In this document: positions 1 to 8,619 of the stretch, piece after piece
Layout of the letters: every line of letters begins with the position of its first letter
How positions within the stretch are numbered: position 1 is the stretch's first letter
Origin: CAKZNE01 sp964485405
GTDB taxonomy: Bacteria; Bacteroidota; Bacteroidia; Flavobacteriales; Schleiferiaceae
Assembly (NCBI GenBank): GCA_964485405.1
Contig: CAZAJG010000009.1
Location: 1-64,000 of the forward strand
Direction of reading: 5' to 3'
Length of the DNA: 64,000 nt
Translations under genes and position numbers: made by a program
Notes under the pieces: model-generated
Seen by the model: only the letters and a program-made list of their open reading frames with translations
Databases searched by the model: none
Told to the model about the DNA's origin: nothing

Positions 1-875
1 AATTTAATATCCGAAAAAAGCTTGTTTCGTAAAGTGTCTTGATTGGTGTAGCCATCTTCTTTATTAATCTGCCAAATAACAGATCCATCAAAACCTACTT
101 GCCAACTTACTCCAGGTATAATTAGGTTTCCAGTAAGGAATACTTCATCTTCGGTTATATTGATGGCAGGGAAATCCGTCCAACGATTGTTGTCCAAAGG
201 GTTTCCATCAATTTCATAAGCATACCAAGGGTCTGTTGGGTTATTGGTGCTTGAAAAACAAAGGATAAAGGCACTTGATTCGGGTGTGTTATTTCTTAAA
301 AACACAAGAATAAAACGATCTGCTTTTTCATCGTAAATCAATTTAGGATCAAAATAGTTGTTGTTTGCAGATCCATTACCGACAGCTGTTAGAGAATAAA
401 TATTTTTTGGAAAAAGAGTTGTATCCGCGTTGATGTCATAAGCCCAAACCACACTATTAACTCCTGCTAAAAGAATTCCGTCATTCGAAACAGCAAGGGC
501 ATTGTCATTCGGAATTCCTCCAGAAAAATCTACAACCGCACCATTTACTAAAACATTATACATGCTTAAACCTTTACCCACCAATGGTTGAGGAGTATTT
601 TGAGTTTTTTTCTTTTCAATGGAGGCTTGCCTTTTCTGAATAGGGAACATTTGTCGCGACTTGATCTTTTGTCGCAATAAAAAGGCTTTGTAATCATCTC
701 CGTCAGGGCTTGGCGCTTCTTGATTTATGATTTGCGCATTGTAGCCGGGATCAGATTCGAGAGGGGCAAAAGTGTGCGACTTTTTGATAGATACTTTGTG
801 TTCTTGATAAGAAACTTGTGAAAAGGTAGGTAAACCAAAAAGACAAATTAGAGCGATAGGTAATAGTTTTTTCAC
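1..875 (-). CDS. Secreted protein, C-terminus cut by window edge
   Basis: An open frame of about 291 residues runs off the left edge. The proposed GTG start gives a clear signal peptide (VKKLLPIALICLFGLPTFSQ); the first in-frame ATG lies far inside and would lose it. The mature part contains stretches such as SNDGILLAGVNSVVWAYDIN and YDEKADRFILVF, which look like repeated beta strands of a propeller or large extracellular enzyme/adhesin. A TAnnTTTG promoter lies 26 bases upstream. The missing C-terminus may carry a T9SS sorting domain, but that cannot be seen. I do not recognise a specific family. Confidence 0.75.
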   Translation of the reverse strand, partial: MKKLLPIALICLFGLPTFSQVSYQEHKVSIKKSHTFAPLESDPGYNAQIINQEAPSPDGDDYKAFLLRQKIKSRQMFPIQKRQASIEKKKTQNTPQPLVGKGLSMYNVLVNGAVVDFSGGIPNDNALAVSNDGILLAGVNSVVWAYDINADTTLFPKNIYSLTAVGNGSANNNYFDPKLIYDEKADRFILVFLRNNTPESSAFILCFSSTNNPTDPWYAYEIDGNPLDNNRWTDFPAINITEDEVFLTGNLIIPGVSWQVGFDGSVIWQINKEDGYTNQDTLRNKLFSDIK

Positions 876-900
876 GCGGGATAGACTTTAGATTCAATCT

Positions 901-908
901 CAAATATA
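901..908 (-). promoter_or_regulatory. Bacteroidota -7 promoter element (TATATTTG)
   Basis: Exact TAnnTTTG match on the minus strand, about 26 bases upstream of the GTG start of the secreted-protein gene. No clear TTG-type -33 element was seen. Confidence 0.45.
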
Positions 909-975
909 GGCAAGAATAATAGCATATGGGAGTGAGGCTTTTAAGAGTTTGGTTATAAGTGTATTAAAAGCAAGG

Positions 976-1053
976 TTTCATGAAAAAGCGGCAACTGTGT
1001 AAATGAAAAGAGGCATTTCAGTTTGTGAAATGACACATTAAGTTATTGAAATG
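976..1053. promoter_or_regulatory. Cluster of TTTCA/TGAAA inverted repeats upstream of the secretion operon
   Basis: This lies in the 355-base gap between the divergent secreted-protein gene and the secretion operon. It holds the perfect palindrome TTTCATGAAA (976-985), the perfect 7-bp inverted repeat CATTTCA/TGAAATG with a 5-base loop (1014-1032), and a further TGAAATG (1047-1053). They could be operator half-sites or a hairpin. AT-rich sequence makes some of this expected by chance. No gene is visible in the rest of the gap. Confidence 0.25.
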
Positions 1054-1198
1054 TTTAGCTATACGGACAGAATAGCTTAATTTCCGTTTTTGAAAATGTA
1101 GCGAACTCTTAACTCAATAAAAGTCGATGAAACGGGTTATTAGAAGTACTAAATAGCTATTTTTTGGAGTGAAATCCAGAGATAATTATTACTTTAAA

Positions 1199-1206
1199 TA
1201 CCTTTG
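1199..1206 (+). promoter_or_regulatory. -7 promoter element of the secretion operon (TACCTTTG)
   Basis: Exact TAnnTTTG match 24 bases before the ATG of the major pseudopilin gene. It is the only good promoter match before the twelve tightly packed genes, so it probably drives the whole operon. Confidence 0.5.
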
Positions 1207-1230
1207 TTGGCTATTCTAAATCCTTAAAGA

Positions 1231-1638
1231 ATGAAATTGTCGCGCAAAAAATTAGATGCCTATACCCTCAATGAGCTTTTAATTGTTCTAGTGATTATAG
1301 GAATATTAATACTTCTTGCTTTACCCAACCTAATGCCTCTTATAAGTCAAACGAGGAGTACCGAAGCAAAAATGCAATTAAAACACCTCTACACCTTAGA
1401 GCGAAATCATTTTATGAGAAAGTCTAAATACTCCATGGAGTTTGAAGATTTAGGCTTTGAGCATCAAAAAACAATCGAAAATGGAGGAAATGCCAATTAC
1501 CGAATTGAAGTAATTGAAGCAAGCATTACTAGCTTTAAAGCTCGGGCTACAGCATTGGCAGATTTTGATGGAGATGGTCAGCTCAACGTTTGGGAAATAG
1601 ATCAAGATCAGAATTTAGTGGAAGTAGTGAAAGACTAG
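1231..1638 (+). CDS. gspG: GspG-like major pseudopilin / type IV pilin-like protein
   Basis: 135 residues with a class III (prepilin) signal: short basic leader MKLSRKKLDA, predicted cleavage after A10, then YTLNE with Glu at mature +5 and a hydrophobic helix to about residue 32. The C-terminus contains a canonical 12-residue EF-hand loop (111-122, DFDGDGQLNVWE) followed by a short strand. GspG proteins bind calcium near the C-terminus, so a calcium-stabilised major pseudopilin is plausible. It is first in the operon, consistent with being the most abundant subunit. It could equally be a type IV pilin; the neighbouring GspC/L/M-like genes favour T2SS. Confidence 0.85.
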   Translation: MKLSRKKLDAYTLNELLIVLVIIGILILLALPNLMPLISQTRSTEAKMQLKHLYTLERNHFMRKSKYSMEFEDLGFEHQKTIENGGNANYRIEVIEASITSFKARATALADFDGDGQLNVWEIDQDQNLVEVVKD

Positions 1639-1640
1639 TA

Positions 1641-2132
1641 TTGAGACTTTTACTTCTCATATGTATTGCCTTTTTTTTAGGTATATCAGCTTATCAGGAC
1701 TTTAAATTTAGAGGAATAAGTTGGTACATCTTTCCGCTACTAACCCTTACAATTATAGCCTATAACCTATTGGAAATTAAGATGACGATTCTACTTGAAC
1801 ATATAGCTTTTAACCTGGGTTTCTTAGCTCTTCAGTTATTTCTGTTGTTGATTTATTTTAGAATTAAGAGCGTATCGATAAAGGAATTTTTTAACCGTTA
1901 TATGGGAATTGGTGATTTACTCTTTTTTGTGGTTATGGCCGTTACTATTGGATTTCCTGTTTTTCCACTCTTCTTTATTTTTAGTTTGACAGCTAGTTTA
2001 TTGTATTCGTCCGTTTTTTTAAAGAATCAAACCATTCCGCTTGCTGGATTACAAGCCATTTGCTTAGCCTTGTTTATTGGATATCAGGAGCTCTTCATGA
2101 TGAAGAATACTTTTAACACTTTAAGCTTATAG
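1641..2132 (+). CDS. Prepilin peptidase, peptidase-only A24 type
   Basis: Polytopic membrane aspartic protease expected to cleave the leader peptides of the operon's pseudopilins. With a TTG start two bases after the pseudopilin stop it is 163 residues. The two catalytic aspartates are visible: D20 in AYQDFKFRG and D92 in the GxGD motif (MGIGD). About five hydrophobic segments follow. The N-terminal cytoplasmic methyltransferase part of PilD/GspO is absent, so it resembles short TadV/FlaK-like or A24 core peptidases. An in-frame ATG at 1590 exists but would overlap the upstream gene by 49 bases and add a non-hydrophobic leader. Confidence 0.8.
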   Translation: MRLLLLICIAFFLGISAYQDFKFRGISWYIFPLLTLTIIAYNLLEIKMTILLEHIAFNLGFLALQLFLLLIYFRIKSVSIKEFFNRYMGIGDLLFFVVMAVTIGFPVFPLFFIFSLTASLLYSSVFLKNQTIPLAGLQAICLALFIGYQELFMMKNTFNTLSL

Positions 2133-2135
2133 TTT

Positions 2136-3563
2136 ATGGCGGATGATTTTTTTGACATAGACACAAAAGGACAACAGTTTTTAACCTCTGAGCAAGCCTT
2201 TCATTATCATATTTTACCTGATGATATAGAAAGTTCCACTCTATCTTTTTTTGTAGACGAGCAAAAAGAACAAATGGGTTTGCAAGATGAGTTGGAAATG
2301 ATTTTCGGTAAACCCGTTCAATTGATTGTGTCTGACTCCGCAAAGGTTCAAAGGAGTTTATCTCGGTATTACCGCAAAAAGAAGAACAGGCAAAGGGAAG
2401 AGTTGAGTTTCAATTACAAGGAAGAAAAGGACTTTCTGAGAAACCTAATTAGCCAAGCACATGATATGGGCTCAAGTGATATTCATTTAGAGCCATATGA
2501 AGATAAGAGTAGGATTAGGATTAGAATTGATGGAAAGCTGGTAGAGCGCTACGAAGTATCAAAAGCAGATTACGCACCCATTGTCAATAAAATCAAGATT
2601 CAAAGTCATTTGGATATTGCAGAAAAACGCTTGCCACAAGATGGTAGAATTGAATTTAGAGAAGGTGATTTAAAATTCGACATTCGGGTTTCTGTATTAC
2701 CTACTTTACATGGAGAGAAAGTAGTGATGCGATTGCTGAGCAGGGATGCTACACAAATTGATTTAACCAAATTAGGGTTTGCCCAAAGCGAGCTGAAAAC
2801 TTTTACGGAAGCGGTAAAAAAGCCACATGGAGTAATCTTGATTAGTGGTCCAACGGGCTCTGGTAAAACCACCACTCTGTATGCTACCTTAAAGCTTTTA
2901 AACGAAGAAAGCAGAAATATTATAACAATTGAAGACCCGATAGAATACACTTTAGAGGGGATAAATCAAGTTCAGCTAAAGGAAAGTATAGGCCTAGATT
3001 TTGGTGCAGCTATGCGCACATTTTTACGCCAAGATCCGGATATTATTATGCTTGGGGAGATTAGAGATAAAGATACCGCTCAAATGGCGATTCGTGCCGC
3101 TTTAACGGGCCACCTTGTGTTTTCTACTATACACACCAATTCTGCTTGGGGTACTATTACGCGTTTAATAGATATGGGCGTACCATCCTTTTTAATTGCG
3201 AATACACTCAACCTGAGTGCCGCACAAAGATTGGTTCGTACCCTTTGTACCCATTGCAAGGAAAAACAACCGCTGGATGTTAAATCGTTTCCATCGGGAT
3301 TTGAACCTTTACGAGATTTACCAGAACACTTTGTAGCTGTAGGTTGCGATCAATGTTATTACACCGGTTATCAAGGAAGAAAAGCGATTTACGAACTTAT
3401 ACCAATTGACTTGGAACTAGCGGATCTCATTAAAAATGATGTTTCGCAAGTAGATGATAAACTAACCGAAAGAGGAATTAAAAAGCTTTCTGAAAAAGCT
3501 TTCGACCTACTCGAATCTGGAGTTACTTCTTTAGAGGAAGTGTACTCCTTACTAATGGATTAA
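2136..3563 (+). CDS. gspE: GspE/PilB-family assembly ATPase
   Basis: 475-residue cytoplasmic hexameric ATPase that powers pseudopilus extension. It has an N-terminal N2E-like domain (about 95-215), Walker A GPTGSGKT (238-245), Walker B-region LGEIRD (306-311), a His box HLVFSTIHTNSA (326-337) and the zinc-binding tetracysteine C371/C374...C404/C407 typical of GspE/PilB rather than PilT. It is a little shorter than enterobacterial GspE, mainly at the N-terminus where GspE meets GspL. The start is 3 bases after the peptidase stop, indicating translational coupling. Confidence 0.95.
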   Translation: MADDFFDIDTKGQQFLTSEQAFHYHILPDDIESSTLSFFVDEQKEQMGLQDELEMIFGKPVQLIVSDSAKVQRSLSRYYRKKKNRQREELSFNYKEEKDFLRNLISQAHDMGSSDIHLEPYEDKSRIRIRIDGKLVERYEVSKADYAPIVNKIKIQSHLDIAEKRLPQDGRIEFREGDLKFDIRVSVLPTLHGEKVVMRLLSRDATQIDLTKLGFAQSELKTFTEAVKKPHGVILISGPTGSGKTTTLYATLKLLNEESRNIITIEDPIEYTLEGINQVQLKESIGLDFGAAMRTFLRQDPDIIMLGEIRDKDTAQMAIRAALTGHLVFSTIHTNSAWGTITRLIDMGVPSFLIANTLNLSAAQRLVRTLCTHCKEKQPLDVKSFPSGFEPLRDLPEHFVAVGCDQCYYTGYQGRKAIYELIPIDLELADLIKNDVSQVDDKLTERGIKKLSEKAFDLLESGVTSLEEVYSLLMD

Positions 3564-3566
3564 GAA

Positions 3567-5459
3567 ATGAAATATTTAAAAATTATTAACCTTTTTGTAT
3601 GGCTGCTGTTTTCTGCATCCCTCTTTGGGCAGGAAACAGAAGATCGCTTTACGAAACTCATGCAACAACTAGAAGTTGTAGCAGCAGATTCTCCAGGTTT
3701 GGAAGAGACAGTAGACCTTTCCGTAAGTGCCGTACCCTTAAAAGAGTTTTTAAGAGCACTAGGTAATACCAACAAGGTAAATATTAGTGTAGATAATACT
3801 GTAGAAGGACAAGTAGTAAATAACTTCAACAATGTGAGTGTTGCAGAGGTGCTTGTTTTTTTGGCCAAGCAATACAAGTTAGACTTTGATATTACCGGTA
3901 ATATTATTCATGTGGTTCCATTTGAAGAGATAGTTCCTGAAGTGGTAAAGCCAGTAAGAATAATTCCATTCGCTTATGATACGGCCTCTACAATGATGAC
4001 CATTGAGCTTAAAAACGATAGTATTCCTAAAGTAGCAAAGCTGCTCACGCAAAGAACTGCGAAAAATGTAGTATACCAACCTGGCTTAGAAAACACTACA
4101 CTATCCGTGTATTTGGAAGATGTGGAATTTGACCAAGCTATGGATAAAATTGCGTTTGCCAACAACCTGAAGATCAGTAAAACGCAAGACGATTTTTACA
4201 TGATTGAGAAAGCTCAAAACAACAAAGGTGCTGAGCGAAACAATCGGTTAAAAGATTTGGGCTCAACAGGAACAGGAAATGCTTTGTTTAGTATAGACTC
4301 AGGCCTAGTGAGCCTAGAAGCAGAAAACCAGCCTTTAGGTGTAATTGTGCGCGACTTGTTTCAAAACCTTGGAGTAGATTACTTTTTGTATGCGAATCTG
4401 GAAGGGAATGTAACGATGAAGATTTATGATCAGCCTTTGGAGAATTTCTTGCAGAAGCTATTTTATGGTACAAATTATACATATCGTATTTATGATGGCT
4501 TGTTCGTTATTGGTGAGAGAGAAGTTGAGGGTTTAAGGGAAACCAGACGAATTTATCTCCAACACCGCTCGGTAGATAAGATTATCGAATTTATTCCAGA
4601 CAATATAAAAACAGGGGTAAGTATTAAAGAATTTACAGAGCTTAACAGTTTACTCGTAAGTGGTTCATATCCTCAAATACTCGAATTAGAGGCTTTCATT
4701 AAGGAAATTGATCAATCTGTTCCCGTGGTTATTATTGAAGTACTGATTGTAGATTATCAACGAAATAACAATGTAACCGTTGGTGTTGAAGCAGGTTTAG
4801 GAACCGAACCAGCCGTTTCCGGTGGTTCTATTTATCCTTCTTTTAATTATAATCTAAATGCTAATTCCATCAACAATTTATTGAATAGCTTTAAAGGATT
4901 TGGGGCACTAAATCTAGGCCCGGTTACGCCCAACTTTTATATGAATCTGCAATTTTTGGAAGATAATGGAGTATTGAATGTAAAATCAACACCCAAACTT
5001 TCCACATTAAATGGACATGAGGCGAACATCAGTATAGGTAATACGGAGTATTATGTAGTAGAACAGAATACCCTACAAGGTATACAAAATCCGATACCTC
5101 AAATTACCAGAAACTATCAAAGTGTAGAAGCTAATTTTACCTTAAAAATTAAACCGATAGTGTCTGGAGATAGCAGTGTAACCTTAGAAATTGATGTAGA
5201 GCAGAGCGATTTTACTGCAAGGATAGACCCTCAAGCACCTCCCGGATCTGTAAATAGAAAGTTTACCTCCATGATCCGGGTAAAAAATGAAGAAATGGTA
5301 ATTTTAGGTGGATTAGAGGAGAAGAGTGTGGAGGACAGTGGTAGTGGAATACCTCTACTATCTAGGATTCCAATATTGAAATATCTATTTAGTTCTAGAA
5401 CCAATAATATTCAAAAAACCAAGCTCAATATTTTCATTAAACCCACGGTAATCAATTGA
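3567..5459 (+). CDS. gspD: GspD/PilQ-type outer-membrane secretin
   Basis: 630 residues. A signal peptide of about 21 residues ends in SLFGQ. Several STN/N-domain-like modules follow (about 50-110, 130-215, 245-320). The secretin homology domain covers about 385-630, with the marker segments VPVVIIEVLIVDYQ, NGVLNVKSTPKLSTLNGHEA and, near the end, VILGGLEEK and IPLLSRIPILKYLF. The S-domain expected for a classical pilotin is not evident; the protein ends just after the barrel strand. It forms the outer-membrane channel for the machine. The gene overlaps the next start by 4 bases. Confidence 0.95.
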   Translation: MKYLKIINLFVWLLFSASLFGQETEDRFTKLMQQLEVVAADSPGLEETVDLSVSAVPLKEFLRALGNTNKVNISVDNTVEGQVVNNFNNVSVAEVLVFLAKQYKLDFDITGNIIHVVPFEEIVPEVVKPVRIIPFAYDTASTMMTIELKNDSIPKVAKLLTQRTAKNVVYQPGLENTTLSVYLEDVEFDQAMDKIAFANNLKISKTQDDFYMIEKAQNNKGAERNNRLKDLGSTGTGNALFSIDSGLVSLEAENQPLGVIVRDLFQNLGVDYFLYANLEGNVTMKIYDQPLENFLQKLFYGTNYTYRIYDGLFVIGEREVEGLRETRRIYLQHRSVDKIIEFIPDNIKTGVSIKEFTELNSLLVSGSYPQILELEAFIKEIDQSVPVVIIEVLIVDYQRNNNVTVGVEAGLGTEPAVSGGSIYPSFNYNLNANSINNLLNSFKGFGALNLGPVTPNFYMNLQFLEDNGVLNVKSTPKLSTLNGHEANISIGNTEYYVVEQNTLQGIQNPIPQITRNYQSVEANFTLKIKPIVSGDSSVTLEIDVEQSDFTARIDPQAPPGSVNRKFTSMIRVKNEEMVILGGLEEKSVEDSGSGIPLLSRIPILKYLFSSRTNNIQKTKLNIFIKPTVIN

Positions 5460-6655
5460 GTGTTTTCACAAACATAGTATCCTCTTTTCAGTTTCCGGCT
5501 GAGATTTTGGCCATTGAGTTTGGGCAAAAGATCTCTGGCGAATCCTATTCTGTTTCACATCTAAAAAAGGTGAAAACAGAAATTGAACTGCTGGAATCAA
5601 AACATCAAACTTATCTAGATGGTTTAGGCGAAGACTTAAATCTTAAAACACCTACTTTTCTAATTCTGAATGGAAAGAAAGTGTTGTCTAAGAGAATCTC
5701 CTTTCGAGAAGGAGATGATGATGAACAGTTTATTAGAAAGGCTTTCCCAAGTGTATCGGTAGATAATCTAGCCTACCAAATCGATTACCTATCTGATAAG
5801 GAATGTATTGTGTCCGTGATACGAAAAGATGTATTAAACAACACTTTACAGAGCTTTCAAAAGGAAGGGTTTGAAATTGTGGATTATAGCTTAGGGGCAT
5901 TTTCAATTTTACCTCTTTTTGATAAAAATGAACAGGCGAATGTCCAACTTGGGTACTCGCTTTTTGATCTCGAAAACAACTCCATTCAATATACGGATGA
6001 GTTACCAAATGAATTGACCCTGGTTTTGGGTCAGGAGGTGGATACAAAAAATGCATTATCCTTCGCCTACGGATTAAAAATACTGGCGAACGGTTCTTAT
6101 CAGGCGGTTTCAAATGAAGTAGTATTGCCTCGTAAAAACTGGCAGTTTCAAAGACTTTATAAAAAAGGTTTGTTGGCCGGAGTAGGTTCTATTTTTGTTC
6201 TATTGCTCATTAGTTTCGCAGTTTATACCTATTACTTTGATAAAAATGGTAGCCTAATTGAGTCTACAGCATCTTTTGATAGTCAGCTGAAACTTGTCAA
6301 TGAGCTGCGCCAGAATTATGATTCTAAAGCCGAATTTATTGAAGTAAATGGGAGTGGAGGACTCTCTTTTTCTCGCATGGCAGATGAAATTGCTTCGGTA
6401 TTACCCAAGCAGTTAAGTTTGGATGAGCTTAACTTTTACCCTTTAGAAAAGCGATTGAAAAAAGAAAAGCTCGTTCGTTTTCATAGAGGAGAAATACGAG
6501 TGAAGGGCGAAACAAGAAATTATGGCTATTTTCAAGAGTGGTTTGATGCATTGGAAAAAATGGAGTGGGTGGAAGACATTGATGTATCGGGCTATCAGGA
6601 AAAAACGAATACGCATAGAGCAGATTTCTCAATTAAAATTTTGATTAAAGGATGA
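5456..6655 (+). CDS. GspL-like inner-membrane platform protein (PilM-PilN-like fusion)
   Basis: 399 residues: a cytoplasmic domain of about 230 residues, one membrane helix (about 238-260), then a periplasmic coiled/ferredoxin-like part. The architecture and size match GspL, which links the GspE ATPase to the periplasm; sequence-level recognition is weak. The TTG start overlaps the secretin stop codon (TTGA), and no better in-frame start exists. The gene downstream is GspM-like, as in T2SS operons. Confidence 0.75.
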   Translation: MSVFTNIVSSFQFPAEILAIEFGQKISGESYSVSHLKKVKTEIELLESKHQTYLDGLGEDLNLKTPTFLILNGKKVLSKRISFREGDDDEQFIRKAFPSVSVDNLAYQIDYLSDKECIVSVIRKDVLNNTLQSFQKEGFEIVDYSLGAFSILPLFDKNEQANVQLGYSLFDLENNSIQYTDELPNELTLVLGQEVDTKNALSFAYGLKILANGSYQAVSNEVVLPRKNWQFQRLYKKGLLAGVGSIFVLLLISFAVYTYYFDKNGSLIESTASFDSQLKLVNELRQNYDSKAEFIEVNGSGGLSFSRMADEIASVLPKQLSLDELNFYPLEKRLKKEKLVRFHRGEIRVKGETRNYGYFQEWFDALEKMEWVEDIDVSGYQEKTNTHRADFSIKILIKG

Positions 6656-7191
6656 ATGAACTTTCTCCATATCAAAAAAAGTTCTATCTGCTTGTAGGCG
6701 GGTTTTTTGTGTTGCTTGTTTTGTCTTATCAATTCTCTTTTAAAAGAATGTTTAAGGAACAAAGCGAACATAAAAAGCTGGTGGCTAAAAGTGTTCAAAT
6801 AGCAAATCTTGATTTTGACCTCAGAAATTTGAGTCAACTCAATTCAGATTTGGATGAGAAGCTTGGCGGCAGTGGGAATTTTAAAGGTTTTCAAGAAAAC
6901 CTACTGCATGAGGTAGGTGAGTTTTGCGATAAGAATAAAATTACACTAACCGAATTCTCAGAGCCTTTTATGGGGCTAGATAATGGTTATCAGGTGGAAA
7001 CAATCATTCTTAAAGTAGAAGGGAAGTACAAAGCACTGTTAAGATTAACCCATCATTTAGAAACCTCTTTTGGAGGAGGTAAAATCTCGTCCGCACAATT
7101 TATCAAGGAAAAGAACTTTAAAACCAATAAAGAAGAGCTGTTTTTAACGCTTTACATGCAAAAAATTAGTAGAAATAATGAAGTGGAATAA
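6652..7191 (+). CDS. GspM/PilO-like inner-membrane protein
   Basis: 179 residues with a short cytoplasmic N-terminus, one membrane helix (about 12-30), a coiled-coil stretch (about 38-75) and a small alpha/beta periplasmic domain, which is the GspM/PilO layout. It is expected to pair with the upstream GspL-like protein in the assembly platform. The start overlaps the upstream stop (ATGA). The call depends on topology and position more than on sequence motifs. Confidence 0.7.
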   Translation: MNELSPYQKKFYLLVGGFFVLLVLSYQFSFKRMFKEQSEHKKLVAKSVQIANLDFDLRNLSQLNSDLDEKLGGSGNFKGFQENLLHEVGEFCDKNKITLTEFSEPFMGLDNGYQVETIILKVEGKYKALLRLTHHLETSFGGGKISSAQFIKEKNFKTNKEELFLTLYMQKISRNNEVE

Positions 7192-8122
7192 TATACTACC
7201 CATAATAATAGCTGCAATTGCCTTTACATCCTGTACCGAGTGGGAAGAGCCTCAGCTAGACGATGATTTTGTTGAAGTGCTAACGCCTAGAGATAGTTTG
7301 AGAACCGATGTGGTGAGTCAGCTTTTCTTTTGGTACGAGGTAGCAGATGCCATAGACTATGAGCTACAAATTGTTTCTCCAAGCTTTAGCAGTATTAACC
7401 GATTTGTTTTAGATACTATAGTAACCACCAACAAGGTACAGTTTACACTCACACCAGGAACCTACCAATGGAGTGTTAGAGCCCTAAACAACAGTAGTGC
7501 AACAGATTATACTACACATACTTTGTTTGTTGATAGTACTATTGATTTAACTACACAGACAATTGTTTTATTAAATCCGCCCAATCAAGACACAACGCCT
7601 GAGCTCAGCAAAACTTTTAGTTGGCAATCTTTGTACAATGCAGAAAATTACCGTTTTGAATTGTGGCAACCCGATGAAAGCGGACAGCAGGTTTTACTTA
7701 GATCTACTACGATAGACTCTGTTGAATATGTGGCTACAGATGAAGGGGCTTACTTATGGAAGGTAAGGGGAGAAAACTTCTTAACCAATACCATTTTCAG
7801 CGAAAGAACCTTTTACATTGATACAACTTCACCAAATACACCAGCACTTCAAGAGCCTGATTCTGGATCGGTTGTAGATGATACGAATATTGATTTTAGA
7901 TGGACAAGAGGAACCAATACAGGCTCATCACTTACGGATACCATGTTTTTAGCAACGGATGCTAACATGCAGAACATTAGTCAGGTAATAATAAGCAAAA
8001 TTAATATTGTGGTGATAGATACTTTATCAGATGGATTGTATTATTGGAGAGTTCGCTCTTCTGATGCCGCTGGTAATGTGAGCGACTACAGCCAAACACA
8101 CAGCTTTACGCGACAACAGTGA
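7178..8122 (+). CDS. Fibronectin-III-like repeat lipoprotein within the secretion operon
   Basis: 314 residues with a lipoprotein signal: hydrophobic segment ending in FTSC, so lipidation at C19 is expected. The rest holds three similar beta modules of about 90 residues, each ending in a pattern like GTYQWSVRAL, GAYLWKVRGE, GLYYWRVRSS, typical of fibronectin-III-like folds. Its start overlaps the GspM-like gene by 14 bases and its stop overlaps the GspC-like start, so it belongs to the operon. Its job is unknown. Being a lipoprotein beside a secretin, it could act as a pilotin or scaffold, but that is inference. Confidence 0.7.
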   Translation: MKWNNILPIIIAAIAFTSCTEWEEPQLDDDFVEVLTPRDSLRTDVVSQLFFWYEVADAIDYELQIVSPSFSSINRFVLDTIVTTNKVQFTLTPGTYQWSVRALNNSSATDYTTHTLFVDSTIDLTTQTIVLLNPPNQDTTPELSKTFSWQSLYNAENYRFELWQPDESGQQVLLRSTTIDSVEYVATDEGAYLWKVRGENFLTNTIFSERTFYIDTTSPNTPALQEPDSGSVVDDTNIDFRWTRGTNTGSSLTDTMFLATDANMQNISQVIISKINIVVIDTLSDGLYYWRVRSSDAAGNVSDYSQTHSFTRQQ

Positions 8123-8619
8123 AAAACAAAAAACAGATATACATATTATTACCTGTAGTACTTCTGGTTTGGGGGCTGATCGGTTTTAGAATATACAAGG
8201 CTATGAGCGGAGGTTCGGATGAAACGGTAGTGTATCAGACCGGGCCTCAATTTGTAGAAAAGACTTCTGACACCATAGCGGTGTATAAACTCAAACTCGA
8301 TTATGTAGATCCGTTTTTAAAGAAAAGAAATACATACGTTGCCGGTGGAACAGGTTTAACCAACCCATCAAAAAGAGTAAAACCAAAAGTAAAGGTTAAA
8401 AAAACAGTTATTCCTCTAAGATGGCCCGTTATAAATTACAAGGGGCTTATTCAAAAAACAAAAGGAGATGTATCCCTGTATATTTTAGAGATTGATGGTG
8501 TTTCCCACTTTTTAAGTGTTGGAGATGAACAACAACAGCTTAAACTCTTGCGAGCGGATGCAGATTCTATCCGATTGGAGTTTCAAGGAAAAGAGAAGCG
8601 AACCGTAGTTAAGCTGTGA
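8119..8619 (+). CDS. GspC/PilP-like periplasmic connector
   Basis: 166 residues with one N-terminal membrane helix (about 8-26), a linker with the DPF motif (YVDPFLKK), a Lys-rich stretch and a C-terminal beta domain (about 103-166) starting INYKGLIQ. This resembles the HR domain of GspC and the fold of PilP, which contact the secretin N-domains. No PDZ domain is present, unlike many GspC proteins. The GTG start overlaps the previous stop (GTGA). I rate it as a functional analogue; orthology is uncertain. Confidence 0.65.
   Translation: MKNKKQIYILLPVVLLVWGLIGFRIYKAMSGGSDETVVYQTGPQFVEKTSDTIAVYKLKLDYVDPFLKKRNTYVAGGTGLTNPSKRVKPKVKVKKTVIPLRWPVINYKGLIQKTKGDVSLYILEIDGVSHFLSVGDEQQQLKLLRADADSIRLEFQGKEKRTVVKL

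Noticed and set aside
2606..2950. 114-codon minus-strand frame inside gspE
   Set aside because: Antisense shadow of a strongly conserved gene with no recognisable product.
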